Source of the DNA: Acidimicrobiales bacterium
GTDB taxonomy: Bacteria; Actinomycetota; Acidimicrobiia; Acidimicrobiales; SHLQ01
Reading direction: 5' to 3'
Length of the DNA stretch: 33,815 bases
Assembly: GCA_004282895.1 (NCBI GenBank)
Contig: SHLQ01000011.1
Location: 1 to 33,815 of the forward strand
Shown: positions 16,574 through 24,669 of the stretch, piece by piece
Layout of the letters: the number at the start of each line of letters is the position of its first letter
How positions within the stretch are numbered: position 1 is the first letter of the stretch
Translations under genes and position numbers: made by a program
Notes under the pieces: generated by a model
Told to the model about the DNA's origin: nothing
The model's database searches: none
Seen by the model: only the letters and a program-made list of their open reading frames with translations

Positions 16574-17673
16574 TGGTTTCCTTCCTCAAGAGACGTCAAT
16601 ACGGCATCCAACTCCGGAACCTTGGCCCCGGCGAGAAGCGCCATTACGACGTACATCTTCCAGTTGGCCTCACGGGCCACGTTCACCTTGTGTTGCTCCA
16701 TCACGCCGGCGCTGACTTCGGCGCCGATGTCTGCGGGCAAGCAGTGCATGTACAACGCGTCTCCCTCACGAGTCGTCGCCATTCGTCGCTCGTCGCAGAT
16801 CCAATCTGTGAACTGGGCGTTGCGTTCCAGTGCTCGACCCTCGATTGCGGCGAGCTCGTCCTTGTCGCCAGAAGCGTTGGCATCGACCCGGTCCACCATG
16901 AGGTCGTAGGCGCCCCAACTCTTGGGATAGACGACGTCGGCGTCGGCAAAAGCTTCATCCATGGAGTCGACGACACGGAACGATCCTCCGCCCGCGGTGT
17001 TGCTCTCGGCGGCAGCCATTGTGGCGTCGGTGAGCTGGTAGCCAGGCGGGTGGGCGAGGGTCACGTTGGCCCCGAAACGGGTGAGCAACGTAACGAGCCC
17101 TTGCGGAACCGACAGTGGCTTGGCGTAGGAAGGGGAGTAGGCCCAGCTCACCGTGATGTTCCGATCGGCGAGGTCGTCGAAGTTGTCTTCGAGCCAGAGG
17201 AGATCGGCCATCGTCTGGGTGGGGTGGTCCACATCACACTGCAGGTTCACGATCGGAACCTTGCGGCTGTCATCCGTGGCGGCGAGGTAGTCGTCGATGC
17301 CGGTCTTGATGTCACGGATGAACGTATTGCCCTCCCCGAGGATGAGGTCGTGGCGGATGCCCATCGCGTGTGCGTTCATCCCGAGCATGGCGCCGGTCTC
17401 GATCGCCGTCTCTCCATGGGAAACCTGGGTTGATGATCCGTCGACGATCACGGGCTGCATACCGAGCCGAGCCGCCGCGCCTCCCCATGCGCTCTTGGTG
17501 CGGGTCGATTGGTCGAAGAACACGGCCCAGGCGAGCTCGTTCGGACACAACGGGGTCTTGATGCCCTGTCGATCGAGCGCTGCCAACCTTCGGGCAACGG
17601 TTCGAACTGCATGCAACTTGTCGATCGACCACTCCTGGGTGGTCAGCAGACTCTCACCGAGGTAGCTGGTCAT
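16570..17673 (-). CDS. ygeW: YgeW-type carbamoyltransferase (ornithine/aspartate carbamoyltransferase superfamily)
   Basis: A 367-residue transcarbamylase started at ATG 17673, chosen because AGGAGG (17678-17683) lies 4 bases upstream; the longer in-frame start is not supported. Carbamoyl-phosphate-binding STRTK is at 56-60, DHPTQTMADL at 149-158 (His150, Gln153), and the second-domain HCLP loop at 310-313. The extended N-terminal part, the HPTQ-T-M-A form and the flanking genes match E. coli YgeW, a transcarbamylase of debated substrate, rather than a biosynthetic ArgF. In the catabolic direction it would phosphorolyse a ureido compound to carbamoyl phosphate, which the carbamate kinase next door could turn into ATP. 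It overlaps the carbamate-kinase gene by 20 bases. Confidence 0.88.
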   Translation of the reverse strand: MTSYLGESLLTTQEWSIDKLHAVRTVARRLAALDRQGIKTPLCPNELAWAVFFDQSTRTKSAWGGAAARLGMQPVIVDGSSTQVSHGETAIETGAMLGMNAHAMGIRHDLILGEGNTFIRDIKTGIDDYLAATDDSRKVPIVNLQCDVDHPTQTMADLLWLEDNFDDLADRNITVSWAYSPSYAKPLSVPQGLVTLLTRFGANVTLAHPPGYQLTDATMAAAESNTAGGGSFRVVDSMDEAFADADVVYPKSWGAYDLMVDRVDANASGDKDELAAIEGRALERNAQFTDWICDERRMATTREGDALYMHCLPADIGAEVSAGVMEQHKVNVAREANWKMYVVMALLAGAKVPELDAVLTSLEEGNQ

Positions 17674-18619
17674 TGTCCCTCCTGATGTGGGTGCCGGCGG
17701 CTCCATCCACCGCGGTCACGAGATCGGCCGGGCTGCAGATGATCATTTCGCCATCTATCTCGTCGAGGTAGCTGATGGCAGCCTCGACTTTGGGTCCCAT
17801 ACTTCCGGCGGCGAAATGGCCGGCAGCGGCCAGCGTGGATGCCTCGGCCCTGGTTAGCTCGGGCCGCGGCGTGGGCGAATCGGAGTAGAAGTCCTCGTAG
17901 ACGTAGTCCACGCTGGTTGTGATGATCAGCTTCGGCGAGCCAAGTTTCACGGCCAAGACCATGCTGACCCGGTCCTTGTCGATGACCGCTTCGTGACCCA
18001 GGATCTGGCCATCGTCGGTTTTGCTCACGGGGATACCTCCGCCACCGCAGCAGATCACCGTGATGCCGAGGTCGCACAGCTTCTGGATTGTGGACATCTG
18101 AACAATGCGGACTGGCTGGGGGGAAGGCACGACTCGTCGAGCGCCGCGTCGCGGATCCTTCATCAGCTGCCACCCGTGCTCGGCAGCCAGCGCTTCGGCC
18201 TCGTCGAGGTCGTAGAACCGGCCGATCGGCTTGTTGGGGGACTCGAATGCCGGATCGTTGGGATCAACCTCCACCTCGGTCACGATCGTCACGACGTCGG
18301 TGTTGTTACCCCGTTGACGAAGTTCAGCCCGCAGCGCTCGTTCGATCATGTATCCCATCGCCCCTTGGCTGTCGGCGACGAGCGAATCGAGGGGAACCTC
18401 GGGAACGGTCCCGGCCGCAAGTTCGGAACGTAGTTGCATGAAGCCAATCTGCGGGCCGTTGCCATGGGTCAGGACGAGGTGTTCGCCCCGTTCAATGAGA
18501 TCGGCGACCGGCTTCATCGCCTCGCGGGTTACCGCGAACTGGTTGGCAACCGTCGGAGGGAGATCGGGCTCCAGCAAAGAGTGTCCGCCGATCGCGATGA
18601 CGGTAGGAGGTGCTGCCAC
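17654..18619 (-). CDS. arcC: Carbamate kinase (YqeA/ArcC family)
   Basis: A 321-residue amino-acid-kinase-fold enzyme from a GTG at 18619. Motifs in order are IAIGGHSLLEP (9-19; canonical forms have GGNALL), THGNGPQIG near 53, VVPSPQPVRI near 165, CCGGGGIPV near 190, a VIDKDRVSMVLA stretch near 212 and FAAGSMGPKVEAAI near 268. It catalyses ATP formation from carbamoyl phosphate and ADP in catabolic pathways, releasing ammonia and CO2. It is the first gene of the five-gene operon and overlaps the YgeW start by 20 bases. A short purine run (GGAGA, 18629-18633) lies upstream. The energy-yielding direction is inferred from context. Confidence 0.93.
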   Translation of the reverse strand: MAAPPTVIAIGGHSLLEPDLPPTVANQFAVTREAMKPVADLIERGEHLVLTHGNGPQIGFMQLRSELAAGTVPEVPLDSLVADSQGAMGYMIERALRAELRQRGNNTDVVTIVTEVEVDPNDPAFESPNKPIGRFYDLDEAEALAAEHGWQLMKDPRRGARRVVPSPQPVRIVQMSTIQKLCDLGITVICCGGGGIPVSKTDDGQILGHEAVIDKDRVSMVLAVKLGSPKLIITTSVDYVYEDFYSDSPTPRPELTRAEASTLAAAGHFAAGSMGPKVEAAISYLDEIDGEMIICSPADLVTAVDGAAGTHIRRDNDQLPR

Positions 18620-18731
18620 TCACTCATCGTCTCCAAACTGCCGATTGCACAGAAGGGCACTAAGTCCCACCCCGGAAGCGGCGACGAAATTAGCCTGAAG
18701 TCCGGTCCTGGGTGCAGGTGAAGGAGACAAC

Positions 18732-19685
18732 ATGGCTGGTGGTCTGGTTGGACTACTCGATGATGTGGCGGCGCTGGCGAAGCTTGCCGCGGCGTCGATC
18801 GACGATGTCGGCGCGGCTGCTGGCAGGGCGAGTGCGAAGGCTGCTGGTGTAGTGGTCGACGACACCGCGGTGACTCCGGCGTACGTGCACGGGCTCGCAG
18901 CTGATCGGGAACTCCCGATCATCAAACGAATCGCGACCGGTTCGCTCAAGAACAAACTGTTCTTCATCCTTCCAGTGGCGCTGATCCTGAGCGAGGTCGC
19001 GCCGGTTCTGGTCGAGATCATTCTGATGTTCGGCGGAACGTTCCTCTGCTACGAGGGGGCACACAAGATCATTCACAAGATCAAAGGTGATGATCACGAC
19101 CATGATGTGCCCGTGGCCATGCAGGGCCCGGAGGCCGAAGCGAAGACCGTCTCCGGCGCGATCCGCACGGACTTCATCCTTTCGGCGGAGATCATGGTGA
19201 TCTCGCTCAAGGAAGTGCTCGACGAGGGTGTCGTCTCGCGAGGTGTCATCCTTGTGGTCGTTGCGCTCATGATCACCGCGGTCGTGTACGGCGTGGTCGC
19301 CCTGATCGTGAAGATGGATGACATCGGACTGTCATTGGCCGAACGCGAATCGGAAACATCACAGAAGTTCGGCCGCATGCTGGTGAACGGCATGCCGAAG
19401 CTACTGACGCTGCTCACCGTCGTCGGCACCGCTGCGATGTTGTGGGTGGGTGGACACATCCTGATCGTCGGTGCGCACGAGCTCGGCTGGGACTGGCCCT
19501 ACGACGTCGTGCACGACCTTGAGGAGTCGGTCAAGGATGTGGGAGGAATCGGAGGCGTGCTGGGCTGGTTGATCAACACGGCGATCTCTGCGGTTGTTGG
19601 CCTGGCGTGGGGAGCGATCGTCGCAACGGTCATGGATCGCGTGAAGGCCGGGTCGGGCGAAGAAACACACGCTGCTGCCCACTGA
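18732..19685 (+). CDS. DUF808 (YedI-like) integral membrane protein
   Basis: A 317-residue protein with AGGAGA just before its ATG. The opening GGLVGLLDDVAALAKLAAASIDDVG is the DUF808/YedI signature, followed by the TPAYVHGL block and a membrane core. Hydrophobic helices lie around 75-100, 140-160, 168-195, 222-250 and 276-302. A short histidine/aspartate-rich loop (DDHDHD, near 117-122) follows the first membrane pair. No catalytic function is established for the family, although a transport role has been suggested by its topology. It is divergent from the carbamate-kinase operon across 112 bases and is followed by the peroxiredoxin with its own promoter region. Confidence 0.88.
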   Translation: MAGGLVGLLDDVAALAKLAAASIDDVGAAAGRASAKAAGVVVDDTAVTPAYVHGLAADRELPIIKRIATGSLKNKLFFILPVALILSEVAPVLVEIILMFGGTFLCYEGAHKIIHKIKGDDHDHDVPVAMQGPEAEAKTVSGAIRTDFILSAEIMVISLKEVLDEGVVSRGVILVVVALMITAVVYGVVALIVKMDDIGLSLAERESETSQKFGRMLVNGMPKLLTLLTVVGTAAMLWVGGHILIVGAHELGWDWPYDVVHDLEESVKDVGGIGGVLGWLINTAISAVVGLAWGAIVATVMDRVKAGSGEETHAAAH

Positions 19686-19713
19686 TGTGCCGCACTTCAT
19701 AGGCCATCCTCTC

Positions 19714-19731
19714 CAATTGTACGTACAATTG
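19714..19731. promoter_or_regulatory. 18-bp perfect palindrome, candidate repressor operator upstream of peroxiredoxin
   Basis: CAATTGTACGTACAATTG is identical to its reverse complement over all 18 bases and lies 48 bases upstream of the peroxiredoxin ATG. Its right arm contains TACAAT (19724-19729), a good -10 hexamer. A dimer of a MarR-, TetR- or GntR-type regulator bound here would cover the core promoter. The regulator is not encoded nearby. Confidence 0.6.
19724..19729 (+). promoter_or_regulatory. Candidate -10 hexamer of the peroxiredoxin promoter
   Basis: TACAAT differs from the consensus at one base and would start transcription near 19736, leaving a leader of about 45 bases. That leader contains the ribosome binding site GAGAGG (19767-19772). 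No good -35 is visible. The hexamer lies inside the perfect palindrome. Confidence 0.4.
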
Positions 19732-19779
19732 TCTGAGGTGTTCGGCGTCCGCCGGATGCTTTGATCGAGAGGAACAATC

Positions 19780-20412
19780 ATGAGTTTGCATCTGGGAGAT
19801 GTCGCCCCCGACTTCACCGCTGACACAACCGACGGCGAGGTGTCGTTCCACGACTGGAAGGCCGGTTCCTGGGCGGTCTTCTTCAGCCATCCTGCGGACT
19901 ACACCCCGGTGTGTACTACCGAGCTCGGCCGCACCGCCGCACTCGAGAGCGAGTTCGCGAAGCGCAACACGAAGGCCATGGCGCTGTCTGTCGATCCGAT
20001 CGAAGTTCACCACGGATGGGCCCCTGACATCGGCGAGGTTTCCGGTACGGCGCTCAACTTCCCGATCGTTGCCGACCCGGATCGCACGGTCGCCGAGTTG
20101 TACGACATGATCCACCCCGGCGCCGGTGATACATCGACGGTGCGCTCCGTCTTCATTATCGACCCGGATAATGTGCTGCGACTCAGCCTCACGTACCCGA
20201 AGTCCGTCGGACGTAACTTCGACGAGATTGTTCGAGTGATTGACGCACTGCAGGCCACGGACCGGGACGCGATTGCGACCCCCGCCGATTGGCAGCCCGG
20301 AGACCGGGTCATCGTGTCTCCCGGAATGTCGACCGAAGAAGCAGTCTCGACGTTCGAGAACGTGGTCGAGGTCAAGCCGTACCTCCGCTGGGCGGACGCA
20401 CCGGGGTCCTAA
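19780..20412 (+). CDS. 1-Cys peroxiredoxin (Prx6/AhpC-TSA family)
   Basis: A 210-residue thioredoxin-fold peroxidase. PADYTPVCTTELG carries the peroxidatic Cys45, and no second cysteine exists in the protein, so it is a 1-Cys type that needs an external thiol (mycothiol or thioredoxin-like). The GDVAPDFTADTTDG opening, the DPIEVHHGW block and the long C-terminal dimerisation arm (GDRVIVSPGMSTEEA onward) match the Prx6 subfamily. It reduces hydrogen peroxide or organic peroxides in the cytoplasm. GAGAGG precedes the ATG. A palindromic operator candidate and a -10 element lie upstream, so stress-responsive control is plausible. It is monocistronic or weakly linked to the propeller gene 49 bases downstream. 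Confidence 0.95.
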   Translation: MSLHLGDVAPDFTADTTDGEVSFHDWKAGSWAVFFSHPADYTPVCTTELGRTAALESEFAKRNTKAMALSVDPIEVHHGWAPDIGEVSGTALNFPIVADPDRTVAELYDMIHPGAGDTSTVRSVFIIDPDNVLRLSLTYPKSVGRNFDEIVRVIDALQATDRDAIATPADWQPGDRVIVSPGMSTEEAVSTFENVVEVKPYLRWADAPGS

Positions 20413-20461
20413 CCCCACACAATCGTTCGACCCGGTTTCGTCCGGGCCCTAGGTTTGGGCG

Positions 20462-23400
20462 ATGTCGAACAACAGCACCGACGAAGAGTCCGAGAAGACG
20501 CCGATCGAAAAGGCCATGGCCGGGTTGGCCATGCGCAGCATTGGTCCCGCCTTCATGGGTGGTCGCATCGCGGACATCGCCATTCATCCGTCGCGTCCGA
20601 CCACCTGGTACGTGGCAGTTGGCTCGGGTGGTGTGTGGCGTACGGACAACGCTGGCATCACGTGGAAGCCGCTGTTCGATGAGCAGCCGTCCTATTCGAT
20701 CGGCTGTGTGCGAATAGACCCGTCCCACCCGGAAGTGATCTGGGTTGGGACGGGCGAGGCCGTGAGCGGCCGACACGTGGCATGGGGTGATGGCGTCTAT
20801 CGCAGCGACGATGGTGGCGAATCCTGGTTGCAAATCGGGCTGGAGCGATCCGAACACATCAGCGACATCCTGATCGATCCACGCGATGGCAATGTCGTCT
20901 ACGTCGCGGCTGAGGGTCCGTTGTGGTCCTCCGGCGGCGAGAGAGGCCTCTACAAGACCACCGACGGCGGTGCGACGTGGGAGCTGGTGCTGTCCGTGGA
21001 TGACGACACCGGCGTGACCAGTGCGGTCTTCGCGCCAGATGACCCCGACGTCATCTACGCCGCGACCTATCAGCGCCGCCGGCGGGTGTGGTCATTTCTT
21101 GGCGGTGGCCCTGGATCGGGCATCCACACATCCAGCGACCGTGGCCAGACCTGGACGAAAGCGACAAAGGGTTTGCCCGAAGGTGAGATGGGTCGAATCG
21201 GCCTGGCTGTCACCCCAGCGGCGCCGGAGATCGTCTACGCCACGATCGAGGCCGCCGACGAGAAGGAGAAGGGGTTCTACCGATCGACGAACCGGGGCCG
21301 CACGTGGGAGCGACGAAACGAGTACCTCTCGGGTGGCACCGGCCCGCACTACTACCAGGAACTGTTCGCCTCGCCGACGGATGCCGACAAGGTGTACCAG
21401 GTCGATGTCTTCCTGCACGTCACGATCGACGGCGGAAAGACGTTTCGGAACATGGAGACGGGCAAACACAAACACAGCGACAACCACGTGCTGTGGATCG
21501 ATCCGCACAACGGGCAACATCTCATCGTCGGTTGTGACGCGGGGCTCTACGAGACGTTCGACGACGGGGAGGCGTGGCGTCATGTCCCCAACCTCCCGAT
21601 TTCGCAGTTCTATCGGGTCGCGGTCGACAACTCCGTTCCGTTCACGAACATCCTTGGTGGCGCGCAGGACCTGGGAACGCTGCGCGGCCCCACGCGCACG
21701 TTGCATGTCGACGGCGTGCGGAATCAAGACTGGTCGGTGACTCTCGGCGCCGACGGCTATCAGGTCGCGTTCGACCCGGATGACAACGACATCAGCTACA
21801 TGGAATGGCAGATTGGCAACGTCATGCGTCACGACGGCCGCACGATGGAGCTGGAGGACATACAGCCGCAGGCCGGTCCGGACGACCCGCCGGAGCGGTG
21901 GAATTGGGATACACCGATCGTCATCAGCCCCCATGCACCGAATCGCATCTACGTTGCGTCGCAGCGGCTCTGGCGAAGCGAGGACCGTGGCGATTCGTGG
22001 ACGCCGATCAGCCCCGACCTGACCACGAACCGGAATCGATTGGAGTTGGCCACGGGGGACCGGGTCGTCAGCGTCGACTCGATCTTCGATCACATGGCGA
22101 TGTCGTTCTACAGCACGATCACTGCGGTGGCGGAGTCTCCGGTCGAGGAGGGTGTCATCTACGTGGGCACGGACGACGGCCGTATCCAGGTGACCGAGGA
22201 TGGTGGCGCAACCTGGCGGGAAGCCGCTCGGCCCGATGGCCTGTCGGAGTTCGCATTCATCAACGACATCGAAGCATCACAACACGACGGTGACGTCGTG
22301 ATCATCGCTACCGACGATCACAAGAGCGGCGACTACCGGCCCTACCTCTTCGAGAGTCGCGATCGCGGACGCACGTGGCGCTCGATCGCTGGCGATCTTC
22401 CTGAAGCCACAACGATCTGGGCGATCGAACAGGACCACGTGAAGGCGGACCTGCTGTTCGTGGGAGCCGAGCATGGCGTACACGTGAGCCTCGATGGCGG
22501 CGAACGCTGGCACAAGCTGACCAAAGGAGTGCCCACCATTTCCTTCCGAGATCTTGCGATTCAACGTCGAGACAACGACCTTGTAGGGGCGACCTTCGGA
22601 CGCGGGTTCTATGTTCTCGACGACTACGCCCCGCTTCGAGAACTGAGCGAGGACGCACTTGCCGCTCCGGCTGCACTCCTGCCGGTCCGCGACGCGTGGT
22701 GGTACGTGCCCTACCAGCCGATGCAGGCGGTGGATCAGCCCACGCTCGGAACCACGGCATTTCGCACGCCGAATCCAGAGTTCGGGGCGACCGTCACGTA
22801 TCACCTGAGCGAGGAGATCCGCTCCGCCAAGGGGACGCGCCGCGAGGCCGAGAAGGAGCAGGACACATCCGGTACTGACGTGCCGTTCCCGGGATGGGAC
22901 ACCCTGCGAGACGAACACCGTGAGGTTGATCCGGTTGTGGCCCTCGTCGTACGGAATGCAGACGGCGACGCGATCCGCCACGTCCCGGCGGAATCAAAGC
23001 CAGGGTTGCATCGCACATCATGGGATCTTCGCCTGCCCGCACCCGATCCGGTCAAGCTCGCCAAACCGGAGTTCGAACCGCCGTGGGTGACCGACCCCAA
23101 GGGCCCACTTGTCGAGCCAGGCTCGTACTCGGTCGAGTTGGTACGACTCTCTGCGGCCGGAGTGGAGCTGCTGGCCGGCCCGGAGCAGTTCTCGGTCGTG
23201 CCGACACCCGCGGTCAGCACCGCGCTGGGGGACGCCGGAGATTTCCGGAGACGAAGCACCGACCTCGCGCGTCGGGTTGCCGGGGCAGCGAAGCAAATAG
23301 AGTCCGCCCGCGATCGAATTCGCCATGTGCGCGCTGGTATCAGCGCGACGCCGGCGGCTGCCGACCTGTTGCCCCGGCTTGAGAGCGTCCATGTCGCGAT

Positions 23401-23719
23401 CGAGGACGCCGCCGTGACGCTCATGGGTGATCCGGTGCTGGAGAAGATGAACGAGCCTGCGCGGCCGTCGGTTCGCGAGCTCGTTGGTCGGGTGGTCAGC
23501 AATCACCGGAACAACACCGGACCGCCCACGGCAACCCAGCGGGCAACCATCGATCAGGTCGCGGCCAACTTCGAAACGATCGTGCCGGAGCTCGCGGCTG
23601 CCCCCGACGAGCTGGCGGCACTCACCGCTGAACTCGACGCGGCCGGAGGCCCTGGACGCCGCGTTGACCGGCTGTGTCAGCTGATCGCGAAGTCGGTGAT
23701 CTGGACCTCTGCGCCATAG
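20462..23719 (+). CDS. Large Asp-box (BNR/sortilin-like) beta-propeller protein, 'glycosyl hydrolase' type
   Basis: A 1085-residue protein with at least eleven Asp-box motifs (S/T-x-D-x-G-x-T/S-W/F), for example TDNAGITW, SDDGGESW, TTDGGATW, SSDRGQTW, TIDGGKTF, SEDRGDSW and TEDGGATW, spread over residues about 60-690. This predicts one or two large propellers as in VPS10/sortilin and BNR glycosidases. The region after about 720 contains a PGSYSVEL Ig-like segment and a helical C terminus. Many database relatives are called glycosyl hydrolases without proof. Those I recall from Bacteroidetes are secreted, but this one starts MSNNSTDEESEKTP with no signal peptide or membrane helix. Enzymatic activity is not assured. 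Its last 43 bases overlap the antisense dioxygenase gene. Confidence 0.88.
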   Translation: MSNNSTDEESEKTPIEKAMAGLAMRSIGPAFMGGRIADIAIHPSRPTTWYVAVGSGGVWRTDNAGITWKPLFDEQPSYSIGCVRIDPSHPEVIWVGTGEAVSGRHVAWGDGVYRSDDGGESWLQIGLERSEHISDILIDPRDGNVVYVAAEGPLWSSGGERGLYKTTDGGATWELVLSVDDDTGVTSAVFAPDDPDVIYAATYQRRRRVWSFLGGGPGSGIHTSSDRGQTWTKATKGLPEGEMGRIGLAVTPAAPEIVYATIEAADEKEKGFYRSTNRGRTWERRNEYLSGGTGPHYYQELFASPTDADKVYQVDVFLHVTIDGGKTFRNMETGKHKHSDNHVLWIDPHNGQHLIVGCDAGLYETFDDGEAWRHVPNLPISQFYRVAVDNSVPFTNILGGAQDLGTLRGPTRTLHVDGVRNQDWSVTLGADGYQVAFDPDDNDISYMEWQIGNVMRHDGRTMELEDIQPQAGPDDPPERWNWDTPIVISPHAPNRIYVASQRLWRSEDRGDSWTPISPDLTTNRNRLELATGDRVVSVDSIFDHMAMSFYSTITAVAESPVEEGVIYVGTDDGRIQVTEDGGATWREAARPDGLSEFAFINDIEASQHDGDVVIIATDDHKSGDYRPYLFESRDRGRTWRSIAGDLPEATTIWAIEQDHVKADLLFVGAEHGVHVSLDGGERWHKLTKGVPTISFRDLAIQRRDNDLVGATFGRGFYVLDDYAPLRELSEDALAAPAALLPVRDAWWYVPYQPMQAVDQPTLGTTAFRTPNPEFGATVTYHLSEEIRSAKGTRREAEKEQDTSGTDVPFPGWDTLRDEHREVDPVVALVVRNADGDAIRHVPAESKPGLHRTSWDLRLPAPDPVKLAKPEFEPPWVTDPKGPLVEPGSYSVELVRLSAAGVELLAGPEQFSVVPTPAVSTALGDAGDFRRRSTDLARRVAGAAKQIESARDRIRHVRAGISATPAAADLLPRLESVHVAIEDAAVTLMGDPVLEKMNEPARPSVRELVGRVVSNHRNNTGPPTATQRATIDQVAANFETIVPELAAAPDELAALTAELDAAGGPGRRVDRLCQLIAKSVIWTSAP

Positions 23720-24669
23720 TCGGCGAAATCGCCGTCGGCTCGGGCTTGGCGGAAGTCGCCCCAGTTGATTGGCCGATAGTGAGCGTGGTCGCCGGCGCGG
23801 ATCGAGCCGGGTAGCGGGCTGTAGTCGGTCGTGTAGCTCGGGTTGAAGAAGTAGGGGAGCGAGTACCTCGCGGCGTTCGTGCGAGCTGCCACCCGATGCA
23901 GTGCGGCCTGATAACGGTCGTTCGACCAGACCTGCATCATGTCGCCGGTGTTCACGACGAGTGCCCCGGGGATGGGCTCGACATCAACCCATACGCCTTG
24001 GTGTTCGACCTGCAGTCCGCCGACGTCATCTTGTAGCAGCAGCGTCAGTGCACCGGAGTCGCTGTGGTGATGTAGTGCCATGTCCCCGAGGTCGGTCACC
24101 GTGGCTGCTTCCGCTTCGGTCAGGAGATCGGTCAGTGGGTAGTGGTTCATCCGTACGAAGCTGGTGTGGTCGTCCCCGAAGTGCTCGCGGAGGTAGTCAG
24201 CGTGTTCCCCCAAACCTCGGCAGAACGCCTGCAGCAGCCATTGTCCCAGTCGATCGCACGACTGCAGATATCCAACCATCGTCTCACGAAAGCCCGGCAG
24301 GTCCGGCCACTGGTTCACCCCATCGACGCGATGGAAGTTGCGGGGGTCGTCGTCGGGCAGATCGGGAAACGGCACGTGCGCGAGGTCGAGAACCTCCTTG
24401 AGGTCCCGGGCGTTCTTCGTGAGCTCACGGTCGTAGTACCCACGGGAGTTCTCCTTGGTGCGTAGGATCTGCCGTTTCTCGTCCGTCGGCAGGGCGAAGA
24501 AGGCGCGGGTCGCCTGCCACACCTCTTCGAACTGCTCGCCTGGGATCCCGTGATTGCTGACTTGGAAGAACCCAAAGTCCTCAGCAGCTTGCGCGACGGC
24601 ATCAACAACCTGTTCCGTCGGCTGCTCGGTGGCGCCAGAGAGGTCGATAATCGGAACGGTGGCGGTCAT
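23677..24669 (-). CDS. Isopenicillin N synthase-like 2OG-Fe(II) oxygenase
   Basis: A 330-residue protein from ATG 24669, which overlaps the TauD-like stop as ATGA; a longer in-frame start would extend into that gene. An N-terminal DIOX_N segment (VPIIDLSG, FGFFQVSNHGIP) is followed by the double-stranded beta-helix core. Iron ligands are His202 and Asp204 in HSDSGALTLL and His258 in AALHRV. Arg268 and Ser270 in RYSLPYFF form the R-x-S pair that binds 2-oxoglutarate, so it is a 2OG-dependent oxygenase rather than a true IPNS-type oxidase. The substrate is unknown. It is the last gene of a unit with a TauD-like enzyme, so two successive oxidations of one metabolite are plausible. Confidence 0.9.
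   Translation of the reverse strand: MTATVPIIDLSGATEQPTEQVVDAVAQAAEDFGFFQVSNHGIPGEQFEEVWQATRAFFALPTDEKRQILRTKENSRGYYDRELTKNARDLKEVLDLAHVPFPDLPDDDPRNFHRVDGVNQWPDLPGFRETMVGYLQSCDRLGQWLLQAFCRGLGEHADYLREHFGDDHTSFVRMNHYPLTDLLTEAEAATVTDLGDMALHHHSDSGALTLLLQDDVGGLQVEHQGVWVDVEPIPGALVVNTGDMMQVWSNDRYQAALHRVAARTNAARYSLPYFFNPSYTTDYSPLPGSIRAGDHAHYRPINWGDFRQARADGDFADYGAEVQITDFAIS

Noticed and set aside
18620-18731. Cobalamin riboswitch upstream of the carbamate-kinase/corrinoid operon
   Set aside because: The 112-base gap is short and I find no convincing B12-box on the minus strand.
20431-20446. Hairpin CCCGG-TTTCGT-CCGGG between peroxiredoxin and propeller genes as a terminator
   Set aside because: Only a 5-bp stem with no T-run; too weak to call.
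21092-22093. 333-codon minus-strand open frame inside the propeller gene
   Set aside because: Composition is V/R-rich shadow; the plus strand has regularly spaced Asp-boxes through the same region.
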